From DSNY01 sp964539745 (GTDB taxonomy: Bacteria; Pseudomonadota; Gammaproteobacteria; Burkholderiales; Burkholderiaceae_F), in contig CAZIJU010000014.1 in assembly GCA_964539745.1 (NCBI GenBank), positions 1 through 52,580 on the forward strand: DNA of 52,580 bases, written 5' to 3'. This document shows positions 1 through 7,759 of the stretch, one piece after another (position 1 is the stretch's first letter; each line of letters opens with the position of its first letter). Made by a program: the position numbers and the translations under genes. The notes under the pieces are model-generated. The model searched no databases. It had not been told where the DNA came from and saw nothing but the letters and a program-made list of their open reading frames with translations.

Positions 1-1
1 C

Positions 2-1489
2 GGCCGCGCCTATGAAGGCGATGCGACTGAAGTCGCGATGCTCGAAGCCGCGCAACGCGCCGGCGTGCACGCCGAGCGCTGGCGCGCGAAGGCGCCGCGC
101 GTCGGCGAACTGCCGTTCGATTCGGAGCGCAAGCGCATGACGACCGTGCATCGCATCGGCCACGAGTCGGTCGCGATCGTCAAGGGCGCGCCGGAGTCGG
201 TCCTGCCGCTGTGCGTGCGGCAGGCGGGTGCGGCCGGCGAAGAGCCGCTCGCGGCCGTCTGGCGCGCGGAGGCGGAAACGCTGGCCGCGGCCGGCCTGCG
301 CGTGCTCGCGTTCGCCGAAAAGCGCGTGCACGGCGACCGCGAACTCGAAGCGGAGCTGACGCTGCTCGGGCTGATCGGCCTGCTCGATCCGCCGCGCGAA
401 AACGCCGCGGCGGCGGTCGCCGAGTGCCGCAGCGCCGGCATCACGCCGGTGATGATCACCGGCGACCATCCGGCGACGGCGCTCGCGATCGCGCGCCGCG
501 TCGGCATCGCGCACGAACCGTCGCAGGTGATGACCGGGCGCGAACTGGCGACGCTGTCGGAGGCGGACCTCGCCGCGCGCATCGAAGCGATCCGCGTCTA
601 CGCGCGCGTCGATCCGGCGCAGAAGATCCGCATCGTCGAGGCGCTGCAGGCGCGCGGCGAATGCGTCGCGATGACCGGCGACGGCGTCAACGACGCGCCG
701 GCGCTCAAGCGCGCCGACATCGGCGTGGCGATGGGACTCGCCGGCACCGACGTCGCGCGCGAGGCCGCGGCGATCGTTCTGCTCGACGACAACTTCGCGA
801 CGATCGTGCGCGCGGTGCGCGAGGGCCGCCGCATCTACGACAACGTGCGCAAGTTCGTCCGCTACGCGCTGACCGGCAACGCCGGCGAGATCTGGACGAT
901 CTTCCTCGCGCCCTTCGTCGGGCTGCCGCTGCCCCTGGCGCCGATCCACATCCTGTGGGTGAACCTCGTCACCGACGGTCTGCCCGGCGTGGCGCTGTCG
1001 ACCGAACCGGCCGAACCCGACGTGATGCGACGCCCGCCGCGGCCGCGCGACGAGTCGCTGTTCGCGCGCGGGCTGTGGCAGCACGTCGTCTGGGTCGGGC
1101 TGCTGATCGGCGCAGTGTCGCTGCTCGGCTACGCGTGGGGCCACGCGGCCAGCGGCGGCGATCACCGCGTGGCCGCGAGCCTGTGCTTTACGGTGCTGGC
1201 GTTCGCGCAGCTCGCGCACGTGCTCGCGATCCGCGTGGAGATCCGCACCACGCTCGCGCGCGGCTTCTTCGCCAACCGCTGGCTGCTGCTCGCCGTCGGC
1301 GCCACGCTTGCGGTGCAGTTCGCGATCCTGTACGTGCCGTGGCTGAACGTGCCGTTCAAGACCGCGCCGCTGGCGCCGCGCGAACTGGCGCTGGCGCTCG
1401 CGCTGGCTGCGCTCGTGTACTTCGCGGTCGAGGCGGAGAAATGGGCGGTGCGGCACGGCTGGCTGTACCGCGCCGCAGCCGCGGCTTGA
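2..1489 (+). CDS. P-type cation-transporting ATPase, SERCA/PMCA-like (5' end outside window)
   Basis: The reading frame is open to the left edge, so this is the C-terminal half of a P-type ATPase; the DKTGT phosphorylation site lies outside. The first residues carry GDATEVAML, the family's GDPTExAL nucleotide-domain motif. KGAPE (nucleotide binding), DPPR, MITGDH and MTGDGVNDAPALK (hinge and Mg site) follow in the usual order. The membrane part has a GNAGE segment in M5 and NLVTDGLP in M6, which keep the Asn/Glu and Asn/Thr/Asp ligands of Ca2+ ATPase site II, so a Ca2+-type pump in the inner membrane is likely. Mg2+ or Mn2+ cannot be excluded. It ends 4 bp from the convergent GT51 gene. Confidence 0.93.
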   Translation, partial: GRAYEGDATEVAMLEAAQRAGVHAERWRAKAPRVGELPFDSERKRMTTVHRIGHESVAIVKGAPESVLPLCVRQAGAAGEEPLAAVWRAEAETLAAAGLRVLAFAEKRVHGDRELEAELTLLGLIGLLDPPRENAAAAVAECRSAGITPVMITGDHPATALAIARRVGIAHEPSQVMTGRELATLSEADLAARIEAIRVYARVDPAQKIRIVEALQARGECVAMTGDGVNDAPALKRADIGVAMGLAGTDVAREAAAIVLLDDNFATIVRAVREGRRIYDNVRKFVRYALTGNAGEIWTIFLAPFVGLPLPLAPIHILWVNLVTDGLPGVALSTEPAEPDVMRRPPRPRDESLFARGLWQHVVWVGLLIGAVSLLGYAWGHAASGGDHRVAASLCFTVLAFAQLAHVLAIRVEIRTTLARGFFANRWLLLAVGATLAVQFAILYVPWLNVPFKTAPLAPRELALALALAALVYFAVEAEKWAVRHGWLYRAAAAA

Positions 1490-1493
1490 GTGG

Positions 1494-2840
1494 TCAGCGC
1501 GCCGCCAGCGCGCGCGGCGGCGCGGCTGCGTTGCGTTCGGGCGCGAAGGCGAGCGGCCGGCGCGCCCAGCGCTCGCGTTCGCGCTTCGGCAGCGAGCGCA
1601 TCTGCGACAGCACCCACAGCGTGCGCTCCAGCGCCGGCCTGCCGCGGCGGAATTCGCGCGCGTGCGCTTCGTGCGGATTGCGCAGGCTGCCGGCGAGCCA
1701 GGCCGCTTCGAGGGGGCTGAGCTGCGCCGGCGTCTTGCGGAAGTAGGCGCGCGCGGCCGCCCGCGCGCCGCAGATGCCCGGTCCCCAGTCGACCGTGTTC
1801 AAGTACAGCTCGAGGATGCGCGGTTTGCCGAGCGTGTGTTCCATCTCGACCGCGTACAGCGTTTCGCGGAGCTTGCGTGCGAGCGTGCGTTCGCCGCCGG
1901 TGAAAAGCGTGCGCGCGAGCTGCTGCGAGAGGGTGCTCGCGCCGCGCAACTCGGCGCCGCCCGCATCGAAAGCGGCGAGCGACGCGTCGAGTTCGAAGCG
2001 GTCGATGCCCGCGTGCTCGTGGAAGCGCTGGTCCTCGGCGGCGAGTACGGCAGCGGGCAGCCACGCGCCCAGCGCGTCGAGCGCAATCCAGCCACGCTCG
2101 CCGTCGCCGCTGGCGATCCGGTGCGCCGTGCCGTCGGCGCCGCGGCACGCATGGTGGAAGCCGCCCCACGCGTACTGCGCGGTATTCAGTCCGTCGACCG
2201 CAAGGTTCTGCCATTGAAGCTGCGCACTGCCGCGCAGCGCGGGCAGCGCGAGCACGCCGCGCGCGGCGAGCGCGCCTTCGATGCGCGCGTGGCGCTGCTC
2301 GGGGATCGCGTCGCCGAACGGCCGCAGCAGCGCGGCGAGGTCGGTCGCCGGCAACACCCATTCGACGTCGATGCCGTGCGAGCGCAGCGTGGCGACGAAG
2401 TCGACGCGCACGTCGCCGGCGGCGAGGCGGCCGTCGAGGCGGTTGCTCTCCGCGCCGCGCCGGCGCGCGAGCCGCAGCTCGGCCGACGGCAGCAAGAGTG
2501 CCTGGCTCGCCAGCCGCGGGTGCTCGATGCGGCATGGCCGGCATTGCACGACCAGCGCATCCTGCGCGCGAGCGAAGCGCAGCCGGCCGAACGACGTGGT
2601 CTTCTCGAAGCCGTCGAGCGCGCGCAGCGCGAGCGGTGTGGTCGCGAGCCGCAGCAGGCCGGCAACGTTGAGGTCGATCGCGTGCCTGCGCGTCAAGGCG
2701 AGCGGCACCGTCCAGTCCCCCGGACGCGCCGCCAGCACGCCGCTTGCTGCGACGACCGTCGCGACCGCGGCTGCGAGCAGCAGCACGCCGAGGCCCGCGC
2801 CGAGCGCGATCCAGCGCGCGCGTTTCCAGTTTTCGCTCAC
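1494..2840 (-). CDS. Membrane-anchored GT51 peptidoglycan glycosyltransferase with an unusual N-terminal domain
   Basis: A 448-residue protein read from GTG at 2838-2840. The start was chosen because that GTG overlaps the stop codon of the upstream gene by GTGA. Residues 11-34 are a membrane anchor. Residues 45-245 are a predicted periplasmic region I do not recognise (loosely AsmA-like), with a CRPC pair at 100-103. Residues 250-415 are a GT51 transglycosylase: EDQRF (catalytic Glu269), GASTLSQQLA, RKLRETLYAVE and LELYLNTVDWG. There is no transpeptidase domain. Monofunctional MtgA enzymes are about 230 residues, so half of this protein is extra. It is the last gene of the exosortase operon, which suggests work on the cell wall around the sorted protein; that role is inference. 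Confidence 0.85.
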   Translation of the reverse strand: MSENWKRARWIALGAGLGVLLLAAAVATVVAASGVLAARPGDWTVPLALTRRHAIDLNVAGLLRLATTPLALRALDGFEKTTSFGRLRFARAQDALVVQCRPCRIEHPRLASQALLLPSAELRLARRRGAESNRLDGRLAAGDVRVDFVATLRSHGIDVEWVLPATDLAALLRPFGDAIPEQRHARIEGALAARGVLALPALRGSAQLQWQNLAVDGLNTAQYAWGGFHHACRGADGTAHRIASGDGERGWIALDALGAWLPAAVLAAEDQRFHEHAGIDRFELDASLAAFDAGGAELRGASTLSQQLARTLFTGGERTLARKLRETLYAVEMEHTLGKPRILELYLNTVDWGPGICGARAAARAYFRKTPAQLSPLEAAWLAGSLRNPHEAHAREFRRGRPALERTLWVLSQMRSLPKRERERWARRPLAFAPERNAAAPPRALAAR

Positions 2841-3394
2841 TGCGCTTGTCCTGCATCGAGCGGCGTGACCGCCGTCAGCGCCCACCACGGCCCGCCCGCG
2901 GCGAGCGCGGCCCAGTACCAGGCCGAAACATCCGTCCATGCGCCCCCGTTCGCGTCGTGGATGCGCTCGCACACGCGCAGGCGCGCGCCGCCGCGCGCCG
3001 CGACGAAGCAGCTCCAGCGCAGGCCGTCGGCATCGACCGCGGCGCGCGCCGACGCCACCGCGTAGCCCACCGCGCGGAAGCAGTCGGCCGCCGGATGCAG
3101 CATCCGCGTGGCGCGCGTGACGCGGCGCGCGATCAGCACGTCGTCGGTGCCGTCCACGGCGAAGCGCGCGACCGCGCCGGGAAAACGCGCGGCGAAGCGC
3201 GCTTCGACCGGCGTGGCCGCGAGTTGGGTCAGCGGCCTGCCGCGGAAGCGGGTCGGCCACTCGATCGAAGATCGAGCGCCGGCCGCCGAGGCCGCGATGT
3301 CCTTCGCGCCTGCGCCAGGCGCGATCAACGCAGCGAGCCCCGGCCACACCGCCGCGGCGAGGCAGGCGCCGACGAAGAAGGTCCGGGCTTTCAC
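2837..3394 (-). CDS. EpsI-like exosortase-associated protein (DUF3485-like)
   Basis: A 185-residue protein starting at GTG 3392-3394, which overlaps the exosortase stop by GTGA; its own stop overlaps the next gene the same way. An N-terminal hydrophobic segment (residues 4-27) is a signal or anchor. The body contains LHPAADCFRAVGY around Cys105, resembling the H-P-x-x-C motif of EpsI proteins that accompany or are fused to exosortases, plus Cys129 and Cys142. EpsI-type proteins act outside the inner membrane in exosortase systems, with an unsettled biochemical role. Family assignment rests on this motif and on position directly after the exosortase. A longer in-frame upstream extension exists but overlaps the exosortase and is not convincing. 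Confidence 0.65.
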   Translation of the reverse strand: MKARTFFVGACLAAAVWPGLAALIAPGAGAKDIAASAAGARSSIEWPTRFRGRPLTQLAATPVEARFAARFPGAVARFAVDGTDDVLIARRVTRATRMLHPAADCFRAVGYAVASARAAVDADGLRWSCFVAARGGARLRVCERIHDANGGAWTDVSAWYWAALAAGGPWWALTAVTPLDAGQAQ

Positions 3395-4350
3395 GCGCGC
3401 CTCCAGTGGACGAAGGCGACGACCGGCACGATCGCGGCGGCGAATGCCGCCAGCCCGATCGCGTCGTGCGCCCACGCCGGCGCGCGGACGAGTCCGCTTT
3501 CGGGGAAGAACAACAGCGCGTTGCGCAACACGTTGGCCGCGAACACCGCGCCGGCGGCGACGAGGCCGTTGGTGAGCGTGCGCCGCGCGCTCGCACCGGC
3601 GAGGTGCGACAGCAGCGCCGCCGTGTAGCTGCCGACCCACAACATGCCGATGCCCGCGCACGGGGGATCGACGAGGATCGTTCGGCCGCCGAACTCGAAG
3701 GCCGCGCCGCGCGCGACGACATCGAGGCCGGCCAGCGCGAGTAGCGGCGCGGCCGCGTGCGCGGTCGCCAGCCGCAGCGGATAGCCGAAGTAGAACTGCA
3801 GCGACGCGATGATCGGCAACGCGAGCAGCAACAGCGTGAAGAGCGGCGCGGCGGGGCGCTGCGGCGCCGCGCCCGCGAGAAAGACGCCGAGCGCGAGCAT
3901 GGCGACCGCGGCGGCCACGAGCGATGGAACGAACGGCTCGAGCGCGGCCGCGACGACGGCGAGCGCCGCCGAACCGATCAGCACGTTGCGCGAAGGCAGC
4001 ACGAGCTGCGCGCGATCGCGAAACACGAGCACGGCAACCGTTGCGAGCGCGAGGATGCCCCAGGGTTCGTCGGAGCCGTCGGTGAAGCGGCGGGACATCC
4101 AGCGCCAGTGAGGCCAGAGCGCGAAGAGCAGCGCGGCGAGCTGGAGCCGGACCGTGGGTACGCTGCGAACGAGTTGCTGCAACGAACCCCTGCTCCCGGC
4201 CCTCTGCCCGTTTTCGCGGAGAGGGGGCGAAGGACGGCGATCAATCTCCCTGTCTCCAGGTATCGGCAGAGGAGTACTGCCCAGCGGCACCAACACCCCC
4301 ATGAACGGCCCCGGCATCGTCCGCCCGATCCGCGCATTCAGTTCACTCAC
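3391..4350 (-). CDS. Exosortase family transpeptidase
   Basis: A 319-residue multi-pass inner-membrane protein. It has the three exosortase catalytic positions: Cys231 in PPCAGIGML, Arg276 in ANVLRNALLFFPE and His295 in AWAHDAIG, each in a predicted membrane or membrane-edge segment. Exosortases cleave C-terminal PEP-CTERM-type signals and pass the protein on towards the surface. The ATG at 4348-4350 overlaps the stop of the VIT/vWA gene by 8 bp. Residues about 24-57 are encoded by a palindromic repeat unit (4184-4233) and read as Pro/Arg-rich sequence not expected in the family. I cannot name the subtype. The neighbouring single substrate recalls the XrtN/VIT systems known from Bacteroidetes, but this is not that lineage. 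Confidence 0.88.
   Translation of the reverse strand: MSELNARIGRTMPGPFMGVLVPLGSTPLPIPGDREIDRRPSPPLRENGQRAGSRGSLQQLVRSVPTVRLQLAALLFALWPHWRWMSRRFTDGSDEPWGILALATVAVLVFRDRAQLVLPSRNVLIGSAALAVVAAALEPFVPSLVAAAVAMLALGVFLAGAAPQRPAAPLFTLLLLALPIIASLQFYFGYPLRLATAHAAAPLLALAGLDVVARGAAFEFGGRTILVDPPCAGIGMLWVGSYTAALLSHLAGASARRTLTNGLVAAGAVFAANVLRNALLFFPESGLVRAPAWAHDAIGLAAFAAAIVPVVAFVHWRRA
4184..4233 (+). repeat. Palindromic repeat unit (copy A) inside the exosortase gene
   Basis: GC-rich element of the type CTCCCGGCCCTCTGCCCG followed by GCGGAGAGGGGGCGA. It shares its core with units at 5804-5845 and 48473-48507. It is in frame with the exosortase coding sequence near its N-terminus. Confidence 0.6.
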
Positions 4351-6553
4351 GGCCGGGCTCCTTTGCGATGGCCGTGCGCCGCCGGCGCATCCACCAGCTC
4401 AGCGCGCCGGCCAGCGCGGCGAGCGCGGCGAACTCGGGCTCGGGCGTGCTCGGCACCGCGGCGAGCGCGGTTTCCTCCACACCTTCGGGCAGCGGCTGCG
4501 GCTGATCGACGGCCGCAGCCGCACCGCCGCGATTGACGATCAGCTTGTCGACCGCGATGAACGACGTGTAGTCGGTGAGCAGCGAATACTTCAGCCCGAG
4601 CGCGAGGACTTCGCGCTTCGTCGCATCGTCTTCGCCGAGCTTCTGCAGGTCGGCGAGCCGCGCGACGCGGCTGCGTGCCCACAGGAACTTCAACGCCTTC
4701 GTCTCGTCGCCGCCGCGTGCCGTGCGCGCGACGTGCAGCGGCAACCGCACCGCGCTGCCCGCCGCGCGCCCTTCGATCTCGATCGTCCCTTCGGGCTTGC
4801 CGCGGTATTTGCCGATCAGCACGAGCGGCCGCTGCGCGAACAGATCCGGAATGCCCGGCGCATCGAGCTCGTACGCGTCGAAGCCTTCGAAGCGCGCGCG
4901 GATGCGCGTGAGCACCGGCGCTTCGATCATCCGCCGCAGACGCGCCGCTTCAGCGTCGGCCTGCTGCGGATTCAGCACCACGAAAGGCTCGCCCTTGCCC
5001 GCGCGCGCGAGCCCCTCGATCAGATGGCGGTTGACCGACGAGCCGATGCCGAACGCGAAGACGTTGGCGCGGCCGAGGTTGGCGCGCACGAGTTCGAACG
5101 CTTCCTTCTCGATCGTCACGTAGCCGTCGGTGACGACGACGAACGTGCGCGCGCGGCCGGTATCGGCCGGCAGCGCGAGCGCGCGCCGCAGCGCGGGCAG
5201 CAGTTCGGTGCCGCCGCCGCCCGTCTGGCCGTCGATGAAGCGGATCGCCTGGCGGATGTTGTCGGGTGTCGCAGGCAGCGACGCGGGTGCCAGCAGCGAA
5301 TGGCCGCCGGCGAACGGGATCACGTTGAAGGTGTCGCTCGGGCGCAGCCCGCCGATCAGGTGGCGCAGCAGCGTCTTTGCGGTGGCGAGCGGAAAGCCGT
5401 GCATCGAGCCCGACACGTCGACGACGAACACGTATTCGCGCGGCACGATGTCGTTCGCTCTCGCGCGCGCGGGCGGCTCGATCAGCGCGAGGAAGAAGTT
5501 CTCGTCGGGCCCTTCGTGCACCAGCACGCCCGCTTCGATCGACTCGCCGGCGAGCCGGTACTCGAGCACCACGTCGCGGTTGGCGTGCGCGGCGTCCGCA
5601 TCGAGCCGCGCGGTCGCGCGCGGCGTTCCCGCACCGTCGATCGCGAACGGATGCGAAGGCGAGCCGACCGCCTTGATCGGAAACGGCGCGATCAGCGTCG
5701 CACTCAGCGCGAAGGTGTGCCTGGCCGGTTCGCCCTTGCGCAGCGTCGGTTGCGCGATCCAGGCTTCGTCGCGGCGGCTCTCGCTCGCCGTTCCGTCCTC
5801 GCGCTCCTTCTCCCCCATCAGCGGGAGAGGGCCGGGGTGAGGGGCCGTCCCGCCGTTGTACCGCGGACCGACGACGGTCGGAAAGACGAAGCGGTAGACG
5901 CCTTCGTCGGGGACGATCGTCTCCGTGTAGCGCAGGTCGACCGCGATCGTTTCGCCCGGCATCACGTTGGCGATCGACATCTGGAACACGTTCGGCCGGT
6001 GCTGCTCGAGCAGCGATGCGCGTTTGCCCTCGCGTTTGGCCGCGTCGAACTCGCGGCGCGCCTGCTGCCTCTCGCGGATCTCGGCGTCGACGACGCGATC
6101 CGCGACGCGCATGCGCAGCGCATGCACCGCGGCGCGCGTCGACGCGGGAAAGACGTAACGCGCCTCGATCGGCACCGCGCCTTCGTTGCGGTAGGTCTGC
6201 ACGACGCGCACGTCGGCGATCACGCCGCTGATCGCGACGTCCGCGCGCGTGGACTTCAGCGGCAGCGCGTCAGGGGCCGGATGCGCACCGGGCTCGGCGC
6301 CCTCGACCACGAAGTACGGCGCCAGCGTGCGGTTCAGGTCCTGCGCGTCGGCCGGCTGTGCGCGCGCCTGGCCGATGGCACCGGCCCACAGCACGAAGGT
6401 CGCGGCGGCCGTCGCTACGGCCAGCGTGCCGAGGGCGGCCAGCGCGGTCAGCAGCGCGCGCAGCGCGTCTCGTGCGTTGCCGAGGCGCGGCTGCCAGCGC
6501 GGCCAGGCGGCCGCGCGGCGCGGCGGCAGCGTGAAGGCGGTGCGGTCGTCCAT
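4343..6553 (-). CDS. VIT/von Willebrand A domain protein with PEP-CTERM-like C-terminus (exosortase substrate)
   Basis: A 736-residue protein starting at ATG 6551-6553, preceded by AAGGAGAG; a TTG start ten codons upstream is less likely. Residues 35-64 are a signal or anchor segment and 95-230 a VIT (inter-alpha-trypsin) domain. Residues 372-545 are a vWA domain with an intact MIDAS: DVSGS (379-383), Thr449, and Asp476 in VVTDG. The C-terminus has PEPEF (704-708), a hydrophobic helix (709-721) and RRRR, the layout of a PEP-CTERM sorting signal. Residues 237-262 come from a palindromic repeat unit. Related VIT/vWA proteins in marine proteobacteria carry LPxTG signals and pair with a sortase; here an exosortase follows directly, so this is its probable substrate. 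Confidence 0.88.
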   Translation of the reverse strand: MDDRTAFTLPPRRAAAWPRWQPRLGNARDALRALLTALAALGTLAVATAAATFVLWAGAIGQARAQPADAQDLNRTLAPYFVVEGAEPGAHPAPDALPLKSTRADVAISGVIADVRVVQTYRNEGAVPIEARYVFPASTRAAVHALRMRVADRVVDAEIRERQQARREFDAAKREGKRASLLEQHRPNVFQMSIANVMPGETIAVDLRYTETIVPDEGVYRFVFPTVVGPRYNGGTAPHPGPLPLMGEKEREDGTASESRRDEAWIAQPTLRKGEPARHTFALSATLIAPFPIKAVGSPSHPFAIDGAGTPRATARLDADAAHANRDVVLEYRLAGESIEAGVLVHEGPDENFFLALIEPPARARANDIVPREYVFVVDVSGSMHGFPLATAKTLLRHLIGGLRPSDTFNVIPFAGGHSLLAPASLPATPDNIRQAIRFIDGQTGGGGTELLPALRRALALPADTGRARTFVVVTDGYVTIEKEAFELVRANLGRANVFAFGIGSSVNRHLIEGLARAGKGEPFVVLNPQQADAEAARLRRMIEAPVLTRIRARFEGFDAYELDAPGIPDLFAQRPLVLIGKYRGKPEGTIEIEGRAAGSAVRLPLHVARTARGGDETKALKFLWARSRVARLADLQKLGEDDATKREVLALGLKYSLLTDYTSFIAVDKLIVNRGGAAAAVDQPQPLPEGVEETALAAVPSTPEPEFAALAALAGALSWWMRRRRTAIAKEPGRE
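5804..5845 (-). repeat. Palindromic repeat unit (copy B) inside the VIT/vWA gene
   Basis: On the minus strand it reads CCTCACCCCGGCCCTCTCCC then GCTGATGGGGGAGAA and encodes PHPGPLPLMGEKE in the linker between the VIT and vWA domains. It matches units at 4184 and 48473, and the reading frame is kept. Confidence 0.65.
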
Positions 6554-6579
6554 CGCACTCTCCTTGGGCGATCGGGTGG

Positions 6580-7416
6580 TCAACGCGCGGCGACGCGGGC
6601 AAGGCCTTCGCCGCCCCAGCGCAGTGCGGTCGGCGCTGGAACGGAGGCGACCGGCGCCTCGTCGCCGAGGGCGAAGTCGAGCGCCAGGAACTGGCCTTCG
6701 TGGACGCGGCCGTTCGGAATCACGAGCCTTGCCTGCGACTCGCCGAGCATTTCGATCTCGACCGGATGCGTGGCCGAGCCCAGGTCGACGATGGGCCGCG
6801 CCGCGTCGATCGAGGCCGTGGCGGAGAACTGCGGCGTGAACGCGCCATTGCGCTGCGTGTACAGCGGCAGCACCAGCTTGAGCCGGTCGCCGCGCGCGAT
6901 CAGCGTCGCGTCGCGCTCGACGGTGACGCGCACCGCCTCGCCCGGCGCCAGGCGCACGCTGCCGTGGCCGACGGGCGCGGCCTCGCCGACTTCGGCGGCC
7001 TCGTCGCCGAGATCCGCCATCAAGGCATCACCGCAGCCGTCGACGCCGTCATCGACGAGGCGCGCCAGCGACGATGGCAGCGGCGCGCGGTACAGGGCCT
7101 GCACCGGCAGCGGGCCGTCATTGCGCCAGGTCAGCGTGGTGCGCACGCGCGCCTGCGTGCCGAAGACGCGGATGTCGACATGGTTGGCGAGCAGGGTCAG
7201 CGGGGAGGCGTCGCTGCCGGTGTCGATCTCGACCGCAGCGGGTGCGGTCACGGTGACCGGCGGCAGGGTTTGCGTCAGGGGACGCGGCAGCTGCGCGTGC
7301 GCCGGCGGTGCGGCGTTCAGCGCCGTCAGGGCGACGAGCAGCGGCGCGAGCGGGGCGGCGCGCAGCGCGCCGGTGACGACGGGGTGACTGACACGGGACG
7401 GCAGGGCGTTCGACAT
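6580..7416 (-). CDS. Secreted VIT-like domain protein, first gene of the exosortase operon
   Basis: A 278-residue protein from ATG 7414-7416 with GAGGAG upstream. An N-terminal signal peptide ends near AHA-Q (residues 20-42). A beta-rich region follows, with the segment LANHVDIRVFGTQARVRTTLTWRN resembling the first strands of a VIT domain (I give it only as a pattern: N-H-V-x-I ... T-T-L-x-W-R-N). No membrane anchor or sorting signal is visible at its C-terminus, so it is probably periplasmic or released. The stop is 26 bp before the VIT/vWA start. It likely assists or binds the VIT/vWA protein; function is unknown and I know no named family. Confidence 0.72.
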   Translation of the reverse strand: MSNALPSRVSHPVVTGALRAAPLAPLLVALTALNAAPPAHAQLPRPLTQTLPPVTVTAPAAVEIDTGSDASPLTLLANHVDIRVFGTQARVRTTLTWRNDGPLPVQALYRAPLPSSLARLVDDGVDGCGDALMADLGDEAAEVGEAAPVGHGSVRLAPGEAVRVTVERDATLIARGDRLKLVLPLYTQRNGAFTPQFSATASIDAARPIVDLGSATHPVEIEMLGESQARLVIPNGRVHEGQFLALDFALGDEAPVASVPAPTALRWGGEGLARVAAR

Positions 7417-7759
7417 CGCGGTTCTCCTCGTGAGGCCGCTTCGCGAGCGGCGGGTGGATCACGGGGCGAACTGTCGAGTTCGCGCAAGAAGCGCGTGCGA
7501 ATCGCAGCGGGCGCTTGCGTGAAGGCCGTGTGAAACCGGCTCGGACAACGCCGTCCGGGCCGGACGCCGCGCGTCGTGGGGCGGTTGCCCGGCGGCGGAC
7601 AGAACTGCACTGCCGGGTGCCCGCGGCGCCCGCACGATCGCGCTCGCAAGCGCCGACGCAGCGGCTGCGCCGTCATGGCTTGATGAAACGCAAGGCACGC
7701 AGCGTGCGGCGACCTAGAAAGAAGACACGGAAGCTGATTTCGAGGTGGAGGTGGTTTCT
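7417..7759. other. 343-bp divergent intergenic region
   Basis: It separates the exosortase operon (minus) from the CFI-box protein (plus) and must hold both promoters. I see no convincing sigma-70 boxes. A short hairpin GCCGCT-tcgcg-AGCGGC lies at about 7435-7451, close upstream of the minus-strand start. A purine-rich stretch with GGAGGTGG precedes the plus-strand ATG. No credible small gene was found. Confidence 0.5.

Noticed and set aside
4154..7387. Open frame of over 1000 codons on the plus strand, antisense to the exosortase operon
   Set aside because: Arg/Ala-rich composition without domains, typical of high-GC shadow frames; the minus-strand genes have clear motifs.
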